Assembly: GCA_015143295.1 (NCBI GenBank)
Contig: CM026570.1
Coordinates: 11,246,047 to 11,310,046, forward strand
Source: Tetracentron sinense
Lineage: Eukaryota > Streptophyta > Magnoliopsida > Trochodendrales > Trochodendraceae
Length of the DNA stretch: 64,000 nucleotides
Direction of reading: 5' to 3'
Shown here: positions 12,201 through 22,300 of the stretch, piece by piece
How positions within the stretch are numbered: the first letter of the stretch is position 1
Layout of the letters: each line of letters starts with the position of its first letter
Translations under genes and position numbers: made by a program
The notes under the pieces: model-generated
Seen by the model: only the letters and a program-made list of their open reading frames with translations
The model's database searches: none
What the model was told of the DNA's origin: nothing

Positions 12201-14759
12201 TTGAAAACTAAGGATTGCGCCGAACCACATGAGTTTTTATTTAATAAGAAAAACCCTAACAGGTTACACTCTTATATAATGTCGATTGCTGCCTCGCTTT
12301 TGTAAGATGACATGATTTTTGTTTTATCGGTAAAGATGATATATATATTGAAAATCAAAGAGAAGCATACTAAGCAAATAGGAAAGACGGTTCACTAAGG
12401 ATATGAACCAAAGATAAAATAGAGAAAAAGTTAAAGCAACATGAATAAGATAAACTTTCGAGCGCCATCATAGCCCGAATAACCAATCCTCCTCATAGTC
12501 CTTCCTAATAGTATTCCAGGATGTGAGAAGGTCACAAGCGATTGAGAAAACCCGCTCCTCAAAAAAAGCTGAGCTGTTAAAAAAACTTATGTTGCACTCC
12601 GACCATAAAGCCCAACAAATCACCCTAGTAACATAGCCCAGATCACGGAAATAGGCATCTTCAAAGGAATCAATAACCAATCTGATAAGATGACATGATT
12701 GATGCCATAATAATATAAACTCGCTATAATTGAGTAGGGAAAATAGTATATGCTTCAAAATTTGTGCTTTTTTTTTATCAGCAAAGAAGATAAAATATAT
12801 AGTAGAAAAAAGAAAGATACAACCCCGGATCACCAATAGTGAACGAAGGAAGAAGCGAGGAGAAATACAAACCAAAACCAACAAAACTAAAACAACATGG
12901 ATGAGGCAATCAGGGTGAAAAAACATTCCCTCATGGATCCTCCATCTCCACCCCCACTGCACCCCAAGCAGAGACTAAATGATGCACCCTAGTCTGAATG
13001 CGGGGAATCGCCGAGGCAGAGTTATCAAAAACTCGCCTATTCCTCTCCTTCCAAATGGACCACACAACTGTCCCAGGAAGGAGAGGCCACACATCTCCAG
13101 CTGGCGATGGGAACACTCCTGACATCCAACAAGATAAAAAGCTCCGAAAGGAATCGGGAAAGATCCAAAGGATGTCTAGATGGACAAAGAAAAAGGACCA
13201 AACCTCTCTCGCTACCGGGCAATGAAGCAACAAGTGATCCACCTATTCCTCTGCAAGAAGGCACATGAAACATCTGTTTGCGAATTGTCACCCTCTATGC
13301 TTGAGGTGATCAATAGTCAAGATTTTATCTAATACCGCCAACCATATGAAAAAAGATACCTTTGATGGAATCCGTGGAAACCATACAGCCTAATGAGGAA
13401 AAGATGGCAAAGGACTAGGACGCAAGACTCGCAAGAAAGAACCCACGGAGAACCTCTCCTTGTTGTCTAAGGACCAAACTCGGCAATCCCTGGTGGATGC
13501 AGATGGGGTGATCTCAAAATTTGTGCTTAGCTTGACATTTTTATTTATTTATAAATGTGTAGAAATTTTTACCAATTAAAAGGAAAAAATATTCAGTATT
13601 GTACATTAAGTTGTCACTTGATGGATTACATTTTGAAATAATCAATTTTTTTTTTTTTTTTTTCTTAGTATACACCTGGTGTCACATATAGCAATACAAA
13701 AGAAAAGAATAGCTATAAAAAAGAGTGGCTCTCACATATATCAAAATGTAGCTATCATGCATTGCATAGCAAATTGTAAAAGAAAGCTCTGTTTATCTCG
13801 AACAAAATTTTTCTTAACGTGGGTGGATATATAAGTATATGGCTTCATGTTAGCCCCTGCCATGTTGAAATTCTGTTCGTATTCTCTTGATGAATTCAAT
13901 TTGTTATTTTCTAGTCTCCATGCTGTTCATATTCTCTTGATGAATTCTTGTTTTTCAACTAGTTTTTCACATTTCTCAGCTACCAGATTCTCATTCCTCT
14001 TAGGCAACTTGTGAAATCTTCTGGTTGGAGAATCTTTTTCCCTCTCTTCATTTTGGTAAGAAATCACTAGGGGCTTCATATAATATAAGCAGGTCTTGTT
14101 TGGATTCAAAGTTCACTTTATCGGGCAGTTCACCCTCCTTTCTGATTTCCATAAAGAAGATGGCGAGGTTTAGTTTTTCTTGGTTTTATATTTCAGCCTG
14201 CCAATAGTTACGGTCGACACTCGTTGATCTCCCAATCATAATGATGGTACTGAAATTTCACAAAAGGTCTGTCACCACCTTCATGCCCAGACAGTTGCAG
14301 ATTGCGAATTCCAATTGTATGGACCTGATTGGATTAATTGCACCTCATGTCCCATCACTTTCCCATCAAGATCATATGACAATGGGATCCCTCATACATT
14401 GAACATTTAGTTTGCTCACAAACCAGAAAAGTGCCTTTAAAGATTATAATGCACCTATGATATATAAATTGTATATGTCATGTAGCTGTTGACTAGTTCT
14501 ATGCCTCTGATGCCGAAGCTTACAATTCTTAATTACAATAAACTTGAGAAATTCACGTTACAATATCCACTGGTTTAATCTGAAGCAATTTGAAGGTTTG
14601 ATCCCCATATCTTGAATGTTGCAGGCAGCCAAGGAGTTTGAATCTGAGTTGAAAAGAGAACCTGAACCAGAAATTGAATCTCCGGCAGAGAAACTTGCAC
14701 TGGTCAGTGAAGAGGAGAAACAAGATGTGAAGGTCTCAAGCCCAAAAGAGAGTTTATGA
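2592..14759 (+). CDS. TATA: Sec-independent protein translocase TATA (THA4), chloroplastic
   Basis: Pore/amplifier subunit of the thylakoid twin-arginine (cpTat) pathway, which exports folded proteins into the lumen with HCF106 and cpTatC. There are two exons: 2592-2900 (103 codons, ending CAG|GTTCGT) and 14625-14759 (44 codons plus stop, after TTGCAG), joined in phase 0. The 147-aa protein equals the usual plant length. Residues 1 to about 60 are Ser/Arg/Lys-rich and fit a stroma-targeting peptide. The membrane helix is about 68-83 with the key Glu70 (Tha4 needs a glutamate here), followed by the hinge FGPKQLPE (82-89) and an amphipathic helix that continues as QQAAKEFESELK across the splice. 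The acidic, proline-containing C-tail ends at SPKESL. The oddity is the 11,724-bp intron packed with transposons; both exons look intact. The last 36 bases are copied at 25728. Confidence 0.92.
3193..3237. repeat. (TG)n(AG)n microsatellite
   Basis: About 14 TG units are followed by about 7 AG units in the TATA intron. A plain simple repeat. Confidence 0.9.
3867..4405 (-). repeat. Copia LTR, 3' copy (minus orientation)
   Basis: 539 bp, aligned over its whole length with 11731-12261, and preceded by GGTTA. The adjacent plus-strand AATCTCCCACTTG is the complement of the polypurine tract, which fixes the element's orientation. Confidence 0.9.
6389..6495. repeat. ATATGACC minisatellite
   Basis: About six degenerate copies of ATATGACC spaced 16-20 bases apart by AT-rich links (TTAAAAT, TTTGAA). 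They lie just before the NBS-LRR fragment. The run ends at 6660 with GGTTGGAGATGCTC, a phrase also found at the end of the Harbinger-like MITE at 39977-40267, so a MITE of that kind may have supplied this sequence. Its other end is not clear. Confidence 0.5.
6952..9420 (+). pseudogene. CC-NBS-LRR (RPS2/RPS5-type) resistance gene, broken and truncated
   Basis: Intracellular immune receptor relic. The coiled-coil part starts MEAVSPITEI and runs to about 7470, ending in EVGIIGL, where a P-loop should follow. The P-loop (GMGGVGKTT type) is missing. After a solo LTR (7480-7960) the NB-ARC domain resumes with FDVVIWVVVSK (about 7982), Walker B LLLLDDIWD (about 8142), RNBS-B KVVSTTRSE and the GLPL variant CAGVPLAL. 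Near 8480 roughly 60-70 residues of the ARC region are deleted with a change of frame. The other frame then gives NQGHDIIGTLKL, the MHD motif KMHDVIRDLALWIS (about 8610), and about six leucine-rich repeats up to about 9400, where the sequence passes into antisense Copia gag. It cannot encode a working receptor: three independent lesions (P-loop loss, LTR insertion, ARC deletion) plus loss of the C-terminal LRRs. It is antisense to the surrounding Copia element and sense to TATA. Confidence 0.88.
7480..7960. mobile_element. Solo LTR inside the NBS domain
   Basis: A 481-bp unit begins TGTTGAATATAG and ends CTCTCAACA, with the 5-bp duplication TTTTC on both sides (7475-7479 and 7961-7965). It has no internal coding sequence, so it is a solo LTR of a Copia-like element. 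It inserted into an NBS-LRR that already lacked its P-loop: joining the flanks gives no P-loop. Confidence 0.8.
10345..10650. repeat. Four spaced copies of CACCTTTGGGCAAG
   Basis: The 14-base motif occurs at 10345, 10449, 10532 and (one change) 10637, with starts spaced 104, 83 and 105. It lies in the leader of the minus-strand Copia element, so on the element's RNA it reads CTTGCCCAAAGGTG. Function unknown. Confidence 0.7.
11731..12261 (-). repeat. Copia LTR, 5' copy (minus orientation)
   Basis: 531 bp, partner of 3867-4405, followed by the target duplication GGTTA. The primer-binding site lies just inside at 11716-11730 (complement). A TATA-like TTTATATACCC occurs within it in the plus-strand reading. 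Confidence 0.9.
12318..12685 (-). mobile_element. 5'-truncated L1 (LINE) insertion 1
   Basis: The minus-strand translation contains the end of an L1 ORF2 zinc-binding (zf-RVT) region, with ALWSE and EERVFSIACDLLTSW. The left end is a T-rich run (poly(A) on the other strand), and a 15-bp target duplication TAAGATGACATGATT flanks it at 12303-12317 and 12686-12700. Confidence 0.8.
12770..13513 (-). mobile_element. 5'-truncated L1 (LINE) insertion 2
   Basis: The minus strand encodes an L1 ORF2 C-terminus with the zf-RVT phrase MDHLLLHCPVAREVW and VVWSIWKERNRRVFDNSA. The T-run at 12770 marks the poly(A) tail. The 15-bp duplication TCAAAATTTGTGCTT flanks it at 12755-12769 and 13514-13528. It is a separate event from insertion 1, 84 bases away. 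Confidence 0.82.
13529..14624 (+). other. 3' part of TATA intron, no gene seen
   Basis: Contains a long T-run near 13648-13664 and two nearby copies of ATTCTCTTGATGAATTC (about 13880 and 13931). No transposon ends or extra exon were recognised. The branch/acceptor region ends TTGAATGTTGCAG. Confidence 0.45.
14625..14759 (+). CDS. TATA: TATA terminal coding exon
   Basis: Encodes AAKEFESELKREPEPEIESP and onward to the stop TGA at 14757-14759. It continues the amphipathic helix of exon 1, exactly as in plant Tha4 proteins, which fixes the splice. The 3' UTR continues into the start of the duplicated block A. Confidence 0.9.
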   Translation, partial: AAKEFESELKREPEPEIESPAEKLALVSEEEKQDVKVSSPKESL

Positions 14760-15639
14760 GATCAGGAAGTACAATTCTCAGAGGATGGCATTCCTAAACG
14801 TATTTGTTCAGGTTTCAGTGTTGTACCAGAAGAGGTTTAGAATGGATTAGTTTCTTCATTTCTCATGCAGATGAGCATTTGTAACTTTTTAATGATAATT
14901 TCATCATTTGAATGCTCTCTTAGATATGGTTCTTTTTTAAGTCTGCTCAGACGACCGATGGTGAATTTCCTTATCCTCTCTGGAGTCGCCCTTCTCTGTC
15001 GCTTAACTGATCTTACTTTTGTCACTGTGACAAGGAGTGGAACCCAGTGAGTCCTGTTACAATAGGTTTGCCTTCAAATGAGAAGCTCTATCATACCTAT
15101 TGCTCTCCTTTACAAATTTTCTGGTGTGATAATTGGATGCATTTTAAGATCAATAATCTGCTGATCAAAAAAAAAAAAGAGCAATAATCTGCTCCTTGAG
15201 GCGAGGAATGGGACTATTGCGCCTTGTCCCTCAGTTTCACAAAGCCCCTTGAACTATGGTTAACAAGTTTTAACCCCTATTATTTCCCCTCCACCTGCCC
15301 CTCCCTAAAAACCAAGGTTAATTAGATGCTTTAATCCTAAGGGTTAATGAATCTTAACACCACTGTTAACGTCATTTTTTCTTGTGGCCAAAGCCCATCC
15401 AGGGCGGCTCACATGGAATGAAGCAACTTGATGAAGTCCATTTCTGTAATGGACCTCAGAATTCTGACTGGACTTGGATTGCTGTTTAATGAGTATAGTT
15501 ACTGAGCCCAAGTACCTTGACTTGTTTCATCTTTTGGATCGGCCCATTAATTGGTCTGGTAATGCTTGGACCAAATGGGTCAGGCTACCCAATTATTCTT
15601 TTGACAATCAGGGTACACTTTTATTTCACTCCTCAGATA

Positions 15640-15720
15640 CGTATATTATAAATAGACAAGAGGACCAACGAGACAGACTGAATTACAAGAAAAACCTTGA
15701 AGATTAAGAAAGCAAAACAT
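15640..15720 (+). promoter_or_regulatory. Conserved TATA-box leader in the array
   Basis: TATATTATAAATAGACAAG followed by GAGGACCAACGAGACAGA looks like a core promoter and transcript start. The same motif is kept at about 26622 and 35570. Downstream, all copies retain ATGGCTAAAGAAGG (a five-codon open frame). Blocks A and B also keep a second small frame ending at an AAG|GTGAGAATGG donor-like site (about 15978). Promoter activity is inferred. Confidence 0.35.
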
Positions 15721-16953
15721 TCTATTTCATCTTCTTCAAAATCTGAGACCTTGAACAAGGATCATGGCTAAAGAAGGATAAGAACGTTCAAAGTTGTAAC
15801 CATCTTGAGCAGGGTTGATCTTTGAATGTTTTGAATCTTCTTGAGCCATGGAAATTGTTCAAGGCTGACAATCTTTGAAAGAGATAAAATGGGTTGTGAG
15901 CTTTCTTGATCTTTATTGGTTTCGAGTTCAAAGATGCCATCACAATCTGTTAGACCTGAAGAATCTACCTTCAAGAAGGTGAGAATGGAGATCAATAGAA
16001 TTCCAGAGAAGGTCCTGTTGTTGTGTGATCAGAAGCGAAAAGAAGTGAAGGTTTTAAATGGATATAATTCTGGTTTTTCGTGAGAATCTATGGGAAAAAT
16101 CATCATCTTTATGGTGTTCTTTAATTTATGAAGCAGTACTGTTTACTTGGTCAGAAATCATATAGTAAAGTAATAAGTGTAATGGCATTATGTTGTTTCA
16201 TATTATTATTGAGTCTTTGAAGGAGATTAAAATTGGGTTTCTGAGCTTTCTTCACATTGATAGGTTTTCTTGTTAATTGAAATGGTCTGTCCCATTAACC
16301 CATATTCTTCAAGATTCTCAGATCTCTATTATTCTTTAGTTTCTTCATTAATTTTTAGGATATTCTTCAAACTGGGTGCAGGGAAGTATGCAAAGGTTCA
16401 TTTTCAAGGGGTTCTTTGAAGAATATTAGAATGATTTCATATATTTTTGAAGCTTGAACTTTTGTTTCATGGGGGGTTCCACATTCATTTTTTAAGAAAC
16501 TTTCATTCATATATTGTTAAGTTTCTGCAGAAACTTTTTTGTCCCCATTTCTTTTCATATTTATGTTGTGTATTTCTTGCTGAGGCATGCTGAACAGTTC
16601 TACAATCATCCAAGCACAGCATTTAAGTTTTAACCCATCAAATGGGATCCAAGCACGGGTGATATAGCTCAATTATCTAACAATATTTGTTATTATTAAA
16701 TATTCATAATCAGTAGGGATGATGATTGCTTGAAAATGGTAGTTATTGTTTATAGATTTTGTGGAGAATGATTAGTTGGTGTGAAATATTTTGGATGTAG
16801 ACCCCCTCCCTTTTTTTTTTTTTGACAATTAAGTTCTTGGGCCATTTCGTACATAACCTATGGGGCAGCTGTCCCCTTGCCCCTTTAATTGTTGTTAAGT
16901 TGCTTAACAGCAGTTAAAGGGGGAACAAAATGAGAAGGCATTTGGCTAGCTAA

Positions 16954-17197
16954 GGTGGCGTTTGGATTGGATTTTTTTGAGCAAAAATCAATTTTGATAA
17001 AATTGATTGTGTAGAAATTCATGGTCAAATAATCATTTTTTCAAATAATAGTGTTTGGAGAATACGAAGTTGAGAGACTCACCACGTATTCTCCAAATAC
17101 TATTATTTGAAAAAATGATTATTTGACCATTAATTTCTACAAAATCAATTTTACCAGAATTGATTTTAGGCCAAAAAAACCCAATCCAATCGCCCCA
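16954..17197. mobile_element. Harbinger-like MITE (foldback, 244 bp)
   Basis: Nearly perfect hairpin: GGTGGCGTTTGGATTGG at the left and CCAATCCAATCGCCCCA at the right, with arms that pair to the centre near 17070. It is flanked by TAA on both sides (16951-16953, 17198-17200). Block B has an uninterrupted site, GCTAGCTAACTGAAC, near 27935-27949, proving insertion after the duplication or excision from B. Confidence 0.82.
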
Positions 17198-17386
17198 TAA
17201 CTGAACGTGGGGTTGGCTAGCTAATCACTACTCTATCTTTTCTATCATTTCATTTAATTATTTAACATGATCTTGGTTAATCTTAATCAACTTATGGTTA
17301 ATATTTTTTTCTTAAAAATTAAGATTGAATGAATGAACCTATAGATGACTGAATCTTAACCACAATTAGTGGATGTTAAAGGGGAT

Positions 17387-17862
17387 GAGGAATGCTAGCC
17401 CAACTCTCAGTCAAACTCTACTCTCAGTCTCCACCAACCACGTGTCCATTCTTGATGAGAGATAGTGCTTTAACCACCATAACTGATTTGATTATGGATC
17501 GGTAGTTGGTGGAGGCTGAGAGTTGTTGGGAATGTAGACAACCTTCAGCATGTAGCTGTATGCTTATTTTTTTAGGTTTAACGAGTGTGAGAAGTGGCTG
17601 TAATTTTTCGAAGAGAGAAAAACTCTGTGTATTCTGTATCTTCAATATAGTGAATAGGTGTGGCTCCCGAGGACGTAGGCACGTTGCCGAACCTCGTATA
17701 TCCGTGTGTTTTGTCTCTATTTTTCTTCTCTGCAATTTTTCTATTTGTTGTGTGATTTCTGTGATTCATAGTCTCTCAGGATCCGAAGGGTTTAGGGATT
17801 AAACGCATGGTTTAAATCCCAACAAGAGTAGAGTTTGACTGAGAGTAGGGCTAGCACGCCTC
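17387..17862. mobile_element. Mutator-type MITE containing a solo LTR
   Basis: Inverted ends share TGCTAGCCC, ACTCTCAGTCAAACTCTACT and neighbours (about 38 bases each side). A 10-bp direct repeat TAAAGGGGAT flanks it (17377-17386 and 17863-17872), close to the 9-11 bp expected of MULEs. Block B has the single-copy site near 28114. A related partial copy lies at 37347-37471. Confidence 0.78.
17524..17824. mobile_element. Solo Copia-like LTR nested in the MITE
   Basis: 301 bp, TGTTGGGAATGTAG to AATCCCAACA, with the duplication AGAGT on both sides (17519-17523, 17825-17829). It contains a GGACGTAGGCACGTTGCCG and CCTCGTATATCC segment like the R-U5 part of the LTR at 18972. Confidence 0.8.
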
Positions 17863-18971
17863 TAAAGGGGATACATGGCAACCTGTAGACTGCACATTCG
17901 AGTAGGTAGTCGTATGTTATGTATTTCCTGAAAAGATATATTTTGTTTCAAAAGTTCATGAGATAGTTATCCCATTGTCCTATGCTTATGCCCTATTAAA
18001 TAATTAAATAATATAGTATAATTTTTCTTTAGGGAGAGCTGCTCCCTTGTCCCATAAACTGAATGGTGCAGTTTATTGAAATAGTGTCCATGGAGGAGAT
18101 GGCCTTGATTTTCCTTCCTCCTTAAATACTATTTAATTACCGAAGGAGTTGATTTTTGTCTTCCTTCACCAGATTTCCATGTCTTGGCCATACATGAGTG
18201 CGGAGCCCGGGGCTTTTTATTTTTAATTAAATAGAAAATTAATTTTGTTAAAAATAATAAAAATAATTAATTAAGTGAACAAATTTTAAAAAAAAAAAAA
18301 AACTTATTTTTTATGTTTGGGATTAAATTGAATTTAAAAAAATATTATTTTTAACTGCCAACTAAATATTTTTAAACAACATATGTATTATAAATGAGTT
18401 TTTTTGGGATTCAATTTGGTCTCACCCTCGCCAGACCATCGTTTGCCCAATAGAGCCTATTTAACTGCCCCTTATATCTTGATTTAAATTTTCTTAACTT
18501 TTGTGGTAATTTTTTTTTTTTTTTCTAATAACCAAGGTTCCATGGTTGAACCCAAGAGGAGTGTTAGAAGGGACACATGTTGAACGCAAATTTTCCTTAG
18601 CGACCATTCCTGTTTACAAGATTATACAACTTTTACAACCAAGATCACCAAAAAGGAAAAAACACCTATTTTAGGAAGAAGGAAGTCCATCATGCTCATC
18701 AGCCACATGGTAACCTCAAAATACGTGGTTGATGTCTTGATGAGAAACTAATAAAATCCATAGCAAACAAAATTGCAGAAAGTAAGAAAGCATGAGTTAG
18801 ATCTGCTACCAGGAATTACAAATGCTTTTATCTCAAGCAAAATTAAAGAAAAATTGATTACAGTTGCTGAGTTCATATCCAACCACATAACTCATATAGA
18901 CAAAAAAAGAAACAATTGAAGCAATATTTTTTTTAATTCTATCAGAAAGTTAAAATTAATTAAGGTGTCGT

Positions 18972-19305
18972 TGTTAGTTATTGCTCCATTTCAGTAATGG
19001 GCGATCGATCGCCCCCTTGGAAGGCGATCGCACAAAGCGTTAATTATTCCGGAAATTCTAATTTTCAAGTTTTTTTTCCTTATTTAAAGCCTTTTAGAAT
19101 TAGGGTTTCATAAGGGGAGTTATTAGAAAGGAAGCCAGACTTTTCTGAGAGAGAGAGAGAGAGTTTGAGAGGTTGAGGAACCATTGTATCTATTTGCTTT
19201 GATTATTAGTGAAGAAGGGATCTCTCCGTGGACGTAGCCCAGTTAGGTGAACCACGTATATCTTGTGTGTTTCTGTTTGCATTCTTTAGGTACTATTTCA
19301 CCACA
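18972..19305 (+). repeat. Copia 5' LTR
   Basis: 334 bp. Contains a GGGCGATCGATCGCCC palindrome near 19000 and a (GA)n run near 19150; pairs with 22948-23263. Confidence 0.9.
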
Positions 19306-22300
19306 AATTGGTATCAAAGCCAGGTTAGATTTGAAGTAATAGCATCGAAGAGTTCCAATGCCAAGTTCGATCTTGCAAGATTCGATGAGAATGGCAACTT
19401 CGGATTATGGCAGAGTCAGGTGAAAGATCTATTAATTCAACAAGGTTTACACAAAACCATAAAAGGTAAAAAAAAAAAAAAAAACTAGAGTCAATATCCG
19501 ATGAAGATTGGGAAGATCTAGAATTAAAGGTGATGAGCACCATTAGGTTAAGCCTATCTGACGACGTTCTCTGCCACGTGATCAATGAGGATTCAGCACC
19601 GAAGCTTTGGATGAAGCTTGAAAGCCTATATATGACAAAATCGTTGTCAAAGAGGCTATTCCTAAAGCAGAAACTTCATACAACCAAGATAAAAGAAGGT
19701 GAGAATCTCACAGAGCACATTAATGCTAGCCTTAGACCAAGCTAATGCAGGTTCGGAAGAAAGTAGTGACGACGTAGCCTTTTGCTCCCATACAAGTAAG
19801 GAATCCTACTTTGACTCTTGGATTTTAGATTCCGCGTGTTCATATCATATGTGTCCAAATAAAAATTTATTTGACACATATAAAACCTATGATGGGGGTA
19901 TAGTTTTGATGAGAAATGATGCAGTTTGTAAGATAGTAGAGATAAGTACTGTCAGGATTAAGATGTTCGATGGTGTTATTCGAACCCTAATTAAGGTTAG
20001 GCATGTACTGGACCTAAAAAGAATTTGATTTCTTTGGGTATGATGGAAGCCGCTGGGTGTAAATACATAGCTTCAGGTGGAGCTCTAAAGGTAATTAAGG
20101 GAGCCCTTGTTATCTTGAAGGGTATAAGGACTGGAACCCTATACAAAATGATATGGAATACCGTAACAGGTGGAGCCAGAATTGGTCTATCAGAAGAGGA
20201 TGATGAACGAGAGGGCTTTAATGGAGCTTCATAGTAGAAAGCTCTTAAAAGGCATCAAAACCTGCAAGCTACAGTTCTCTGAGCACTGTGTATTCGGGAA
20301 GTAGTCAAGGGTGTGTATTCGGGAAGTAGTCAAGGGTGAGGTTCAAGACCTTTTCACACTGCAGTGAGAGAATTCTAGAGTATGTTCATTCAGATGTGTG
20401 GGGGTCAGCCCTTGTGAAGTCACTGTCAGGATCTCTATATTATGTGACATTTATAGATGATTTCACGAGAAAAGTTTGAGTGTACTACATGAAGAAAAAA
20501 TCTGATGTTTTTAGCATTTTCAAGCAGTGGAAAGCCAGGGTTGAAAAGCAGACAGGAAAGTAAGTAAAGTGTCTGAGGTCAGACAATGGAGGAGAATATG
20601 CATCTGCATAATTCACTAAATTCTGGACAGATGAGGGTATTGCTCGAAACTTCACCACACCCAGAATTCCACAACAAAATGGAGTGGCAGAGCGAATGAA
20701 CAGAACACTCCTAGAGAAAGCTCGGAGTATGAGGATTAGTGCTGGATTGAAGAAAGACTTTTGGGCAGAAGCAATCAACACAATAAGTTTTCTGATAAAC
20801 AGGTCACCATCTAAAGCTTTAGATCTGAGGACACCAGAAGAGGTTTGATCAGGTAAACCCTATGATTATTCTAATTTAAGAATTTTTGGTTATCCCGCAT
20901 AAGCACATGTACATAGAGATCTGAGGAGTAAGCTTGATGCAAAATCAAGAAAGTGTACTTTTTTAGGTTTCCAGAAAGGAGTTAAAGGCTACAGGTTATG
21001 GGATCCCGAAACAAAGAAGATTGTTGTTAGCAGGAATGTAGTTTTTGATGAGACTGCCATGATGAAAAATGAGGAGCATTGTGATGATGCAACCGACAGT
21101 AGTGAGCATTTAGTTTAGGTGGAGATGGATAGATCTGAATCAGATAAAAGTGATGAAGAAGCACCTTAGGTCGAGAGAGTCGACCAACAACCACAACCAC
21201 GGAGATCACAATGGATTTGAAAAACACCCAGAAGATATGATGATGACACTGACATGGTAGCTTTTGCTCTCATGACTAAGAGTGGGGAGCCATCCAGTTC
21301 AAGGAAACGGTATCAGATGGTGATCATAGAAAGTGGGAGAAGGCTATAGATGAAGAGATGAAATCTCTACACAAAAACCAAACTTGGGATCTTGTAGAAC
21401 TGCCTAAGGAGAAGAAAATCATTGGCTGCAAATGGATTTTCAGAAAGAATGAACCTACTACTAAAAGCAGCGAAGTAAAGTTCAAGGAGAGACTAGTTGC
21501 AAAGGGTTTTGCATAAAGAGAATGAATGTATTTCAATTAAATCTTCTCACCAGTTATAAAACATACCTCTATCAGAACAATGTTGTTGATAGTAGCTATG
21601 CAGGACCTGAAGCTTGAACAGATGGATATGAAGACAACCTTCCTACACGGAGAGCTAGATGAAGATATATACATGCGACAGCCAGAGGATTTTAGATGAG
21701 GGGAAAAGCAGAACAGGTCTGTAAACTGAAGAGGTCTCTGTATAGTCTGAAGTAGTCACCCAGACAATAGTACAAGCAGTTTGACTCATTCATGCTGAAA
21801 AATGGGTATTCTAGAAGTGAATATGACCACTGTCTCTATTTTAGAAAACTTAGAGATAGTTCCTTCATATACTTAGCACTCTATGTGGATGACATATTAA
21901 TTACTGTCAAAAGCATGTCAGAAGTGAAGGTTTTGAAGAAGCAACTTAGTAGTGAGTTTGAGATGAAAGACCTAGGTGTAGCAAAGGTGATTCTAGGCAT
22001 GAAAATTCAGAGAGATAAGAAATTGGGAAGACTATCTCAATCCCAAGGGAAGTACATAAGGAGGGTCCTTGCAATGTTCAATATACAAGATGCAAAACCA
22101 GTGAGTACTCCATTGGCGGCACATTTCAGGTTATCATCCCATTTATGTCCAGTGACAGATGAAGAGAAGGAAGAGATGACTGAATTTCCGTATGCAAGTG
22201 CCGTGGGCAGCTTGATGTATGTCATGATTTGCACTAGACATGACATCTCACAAGGTGTCAGTGTTGTTAGTAGGTATATGACAAATCCTGGAAAAGAGCA

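Larger units (their letters stand above)
3867..12261 (-). mobile_element. Copia LTR retrotransposon relic, composite, carrying an NBS-LRR fragment
   Basis: It is bounded by two LTRs (3867-4405 and 11731-12261), each TGTTG..AACA on the plus strand, with a perfect 5-bp target duplication GGTTA (3862-3866 and 12262-12266). Read on the minus strand: a primer-binding site like TTGGTATTAGAGC just inside the right LTR; a leader with short repeats and GC-rich sequence (10200-11700); a Copia gag zone (about 10180-9430); a gag zinc-knuckle zone CX2CX4HX4C (about 6290-6020); traces of reverse transcriptase and RNase H (about 5570-4900); and a purine tract AAGTGGGAGAT beside the left LTR. Most of pol is absent and the element is heavily broken. 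The LTRs differ at roughly 6% of sites by eye, suggesting a few million years. The region 6290-9430 is foreign: it holds the plus-strand NBS-LRR pseudogene. Confidence 0.88.
2901..14624 (+). other. Giant TATA intron with nested insertions
   Basis: The borders are GTTCGT..TTGCAG. In order it holds: a mixed TG/AG microsatellite; about 600 bases of unassigned sequence (an open frame at 3409-3696 resembles nothing I recognise); the Copia composite 3867-12261; two L1 insertions (12318-12685 and 12770-13513); and about 1.1 kb of apparently unique intron before the acceptor. Without the listed insertions the intron would be about 2.2 kb. Confidence 0.85.
14724..18971. repeat. Duplication array, block A
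   Basis: From GATGTGAAGGTCTCAAGC in the TATA stop exon to about 18966, this matches block B (25728-29347) along its whole length at high but imperfect identity. Parts also match block C (31308-33647) and block D (35085-36775). Relative to B it has gained a Harbinger MITE (16954-17197), a Mutator-type MITE with a nested solo LTR (17387-17862), and at its right edge the Copia element at 18972. No coherent gene was found within it apart from the TATA tail. Confidence 0.8.

Noticed and set aside
15768-15995. Minus-strand frame repeated in three blocks (15768, 26748, 35719) as a conserved small protein
   Set aside because: It is repeated because the DNA is duplicated. The frame is not kept better than surrounding non-coding sequence and has no known domain.
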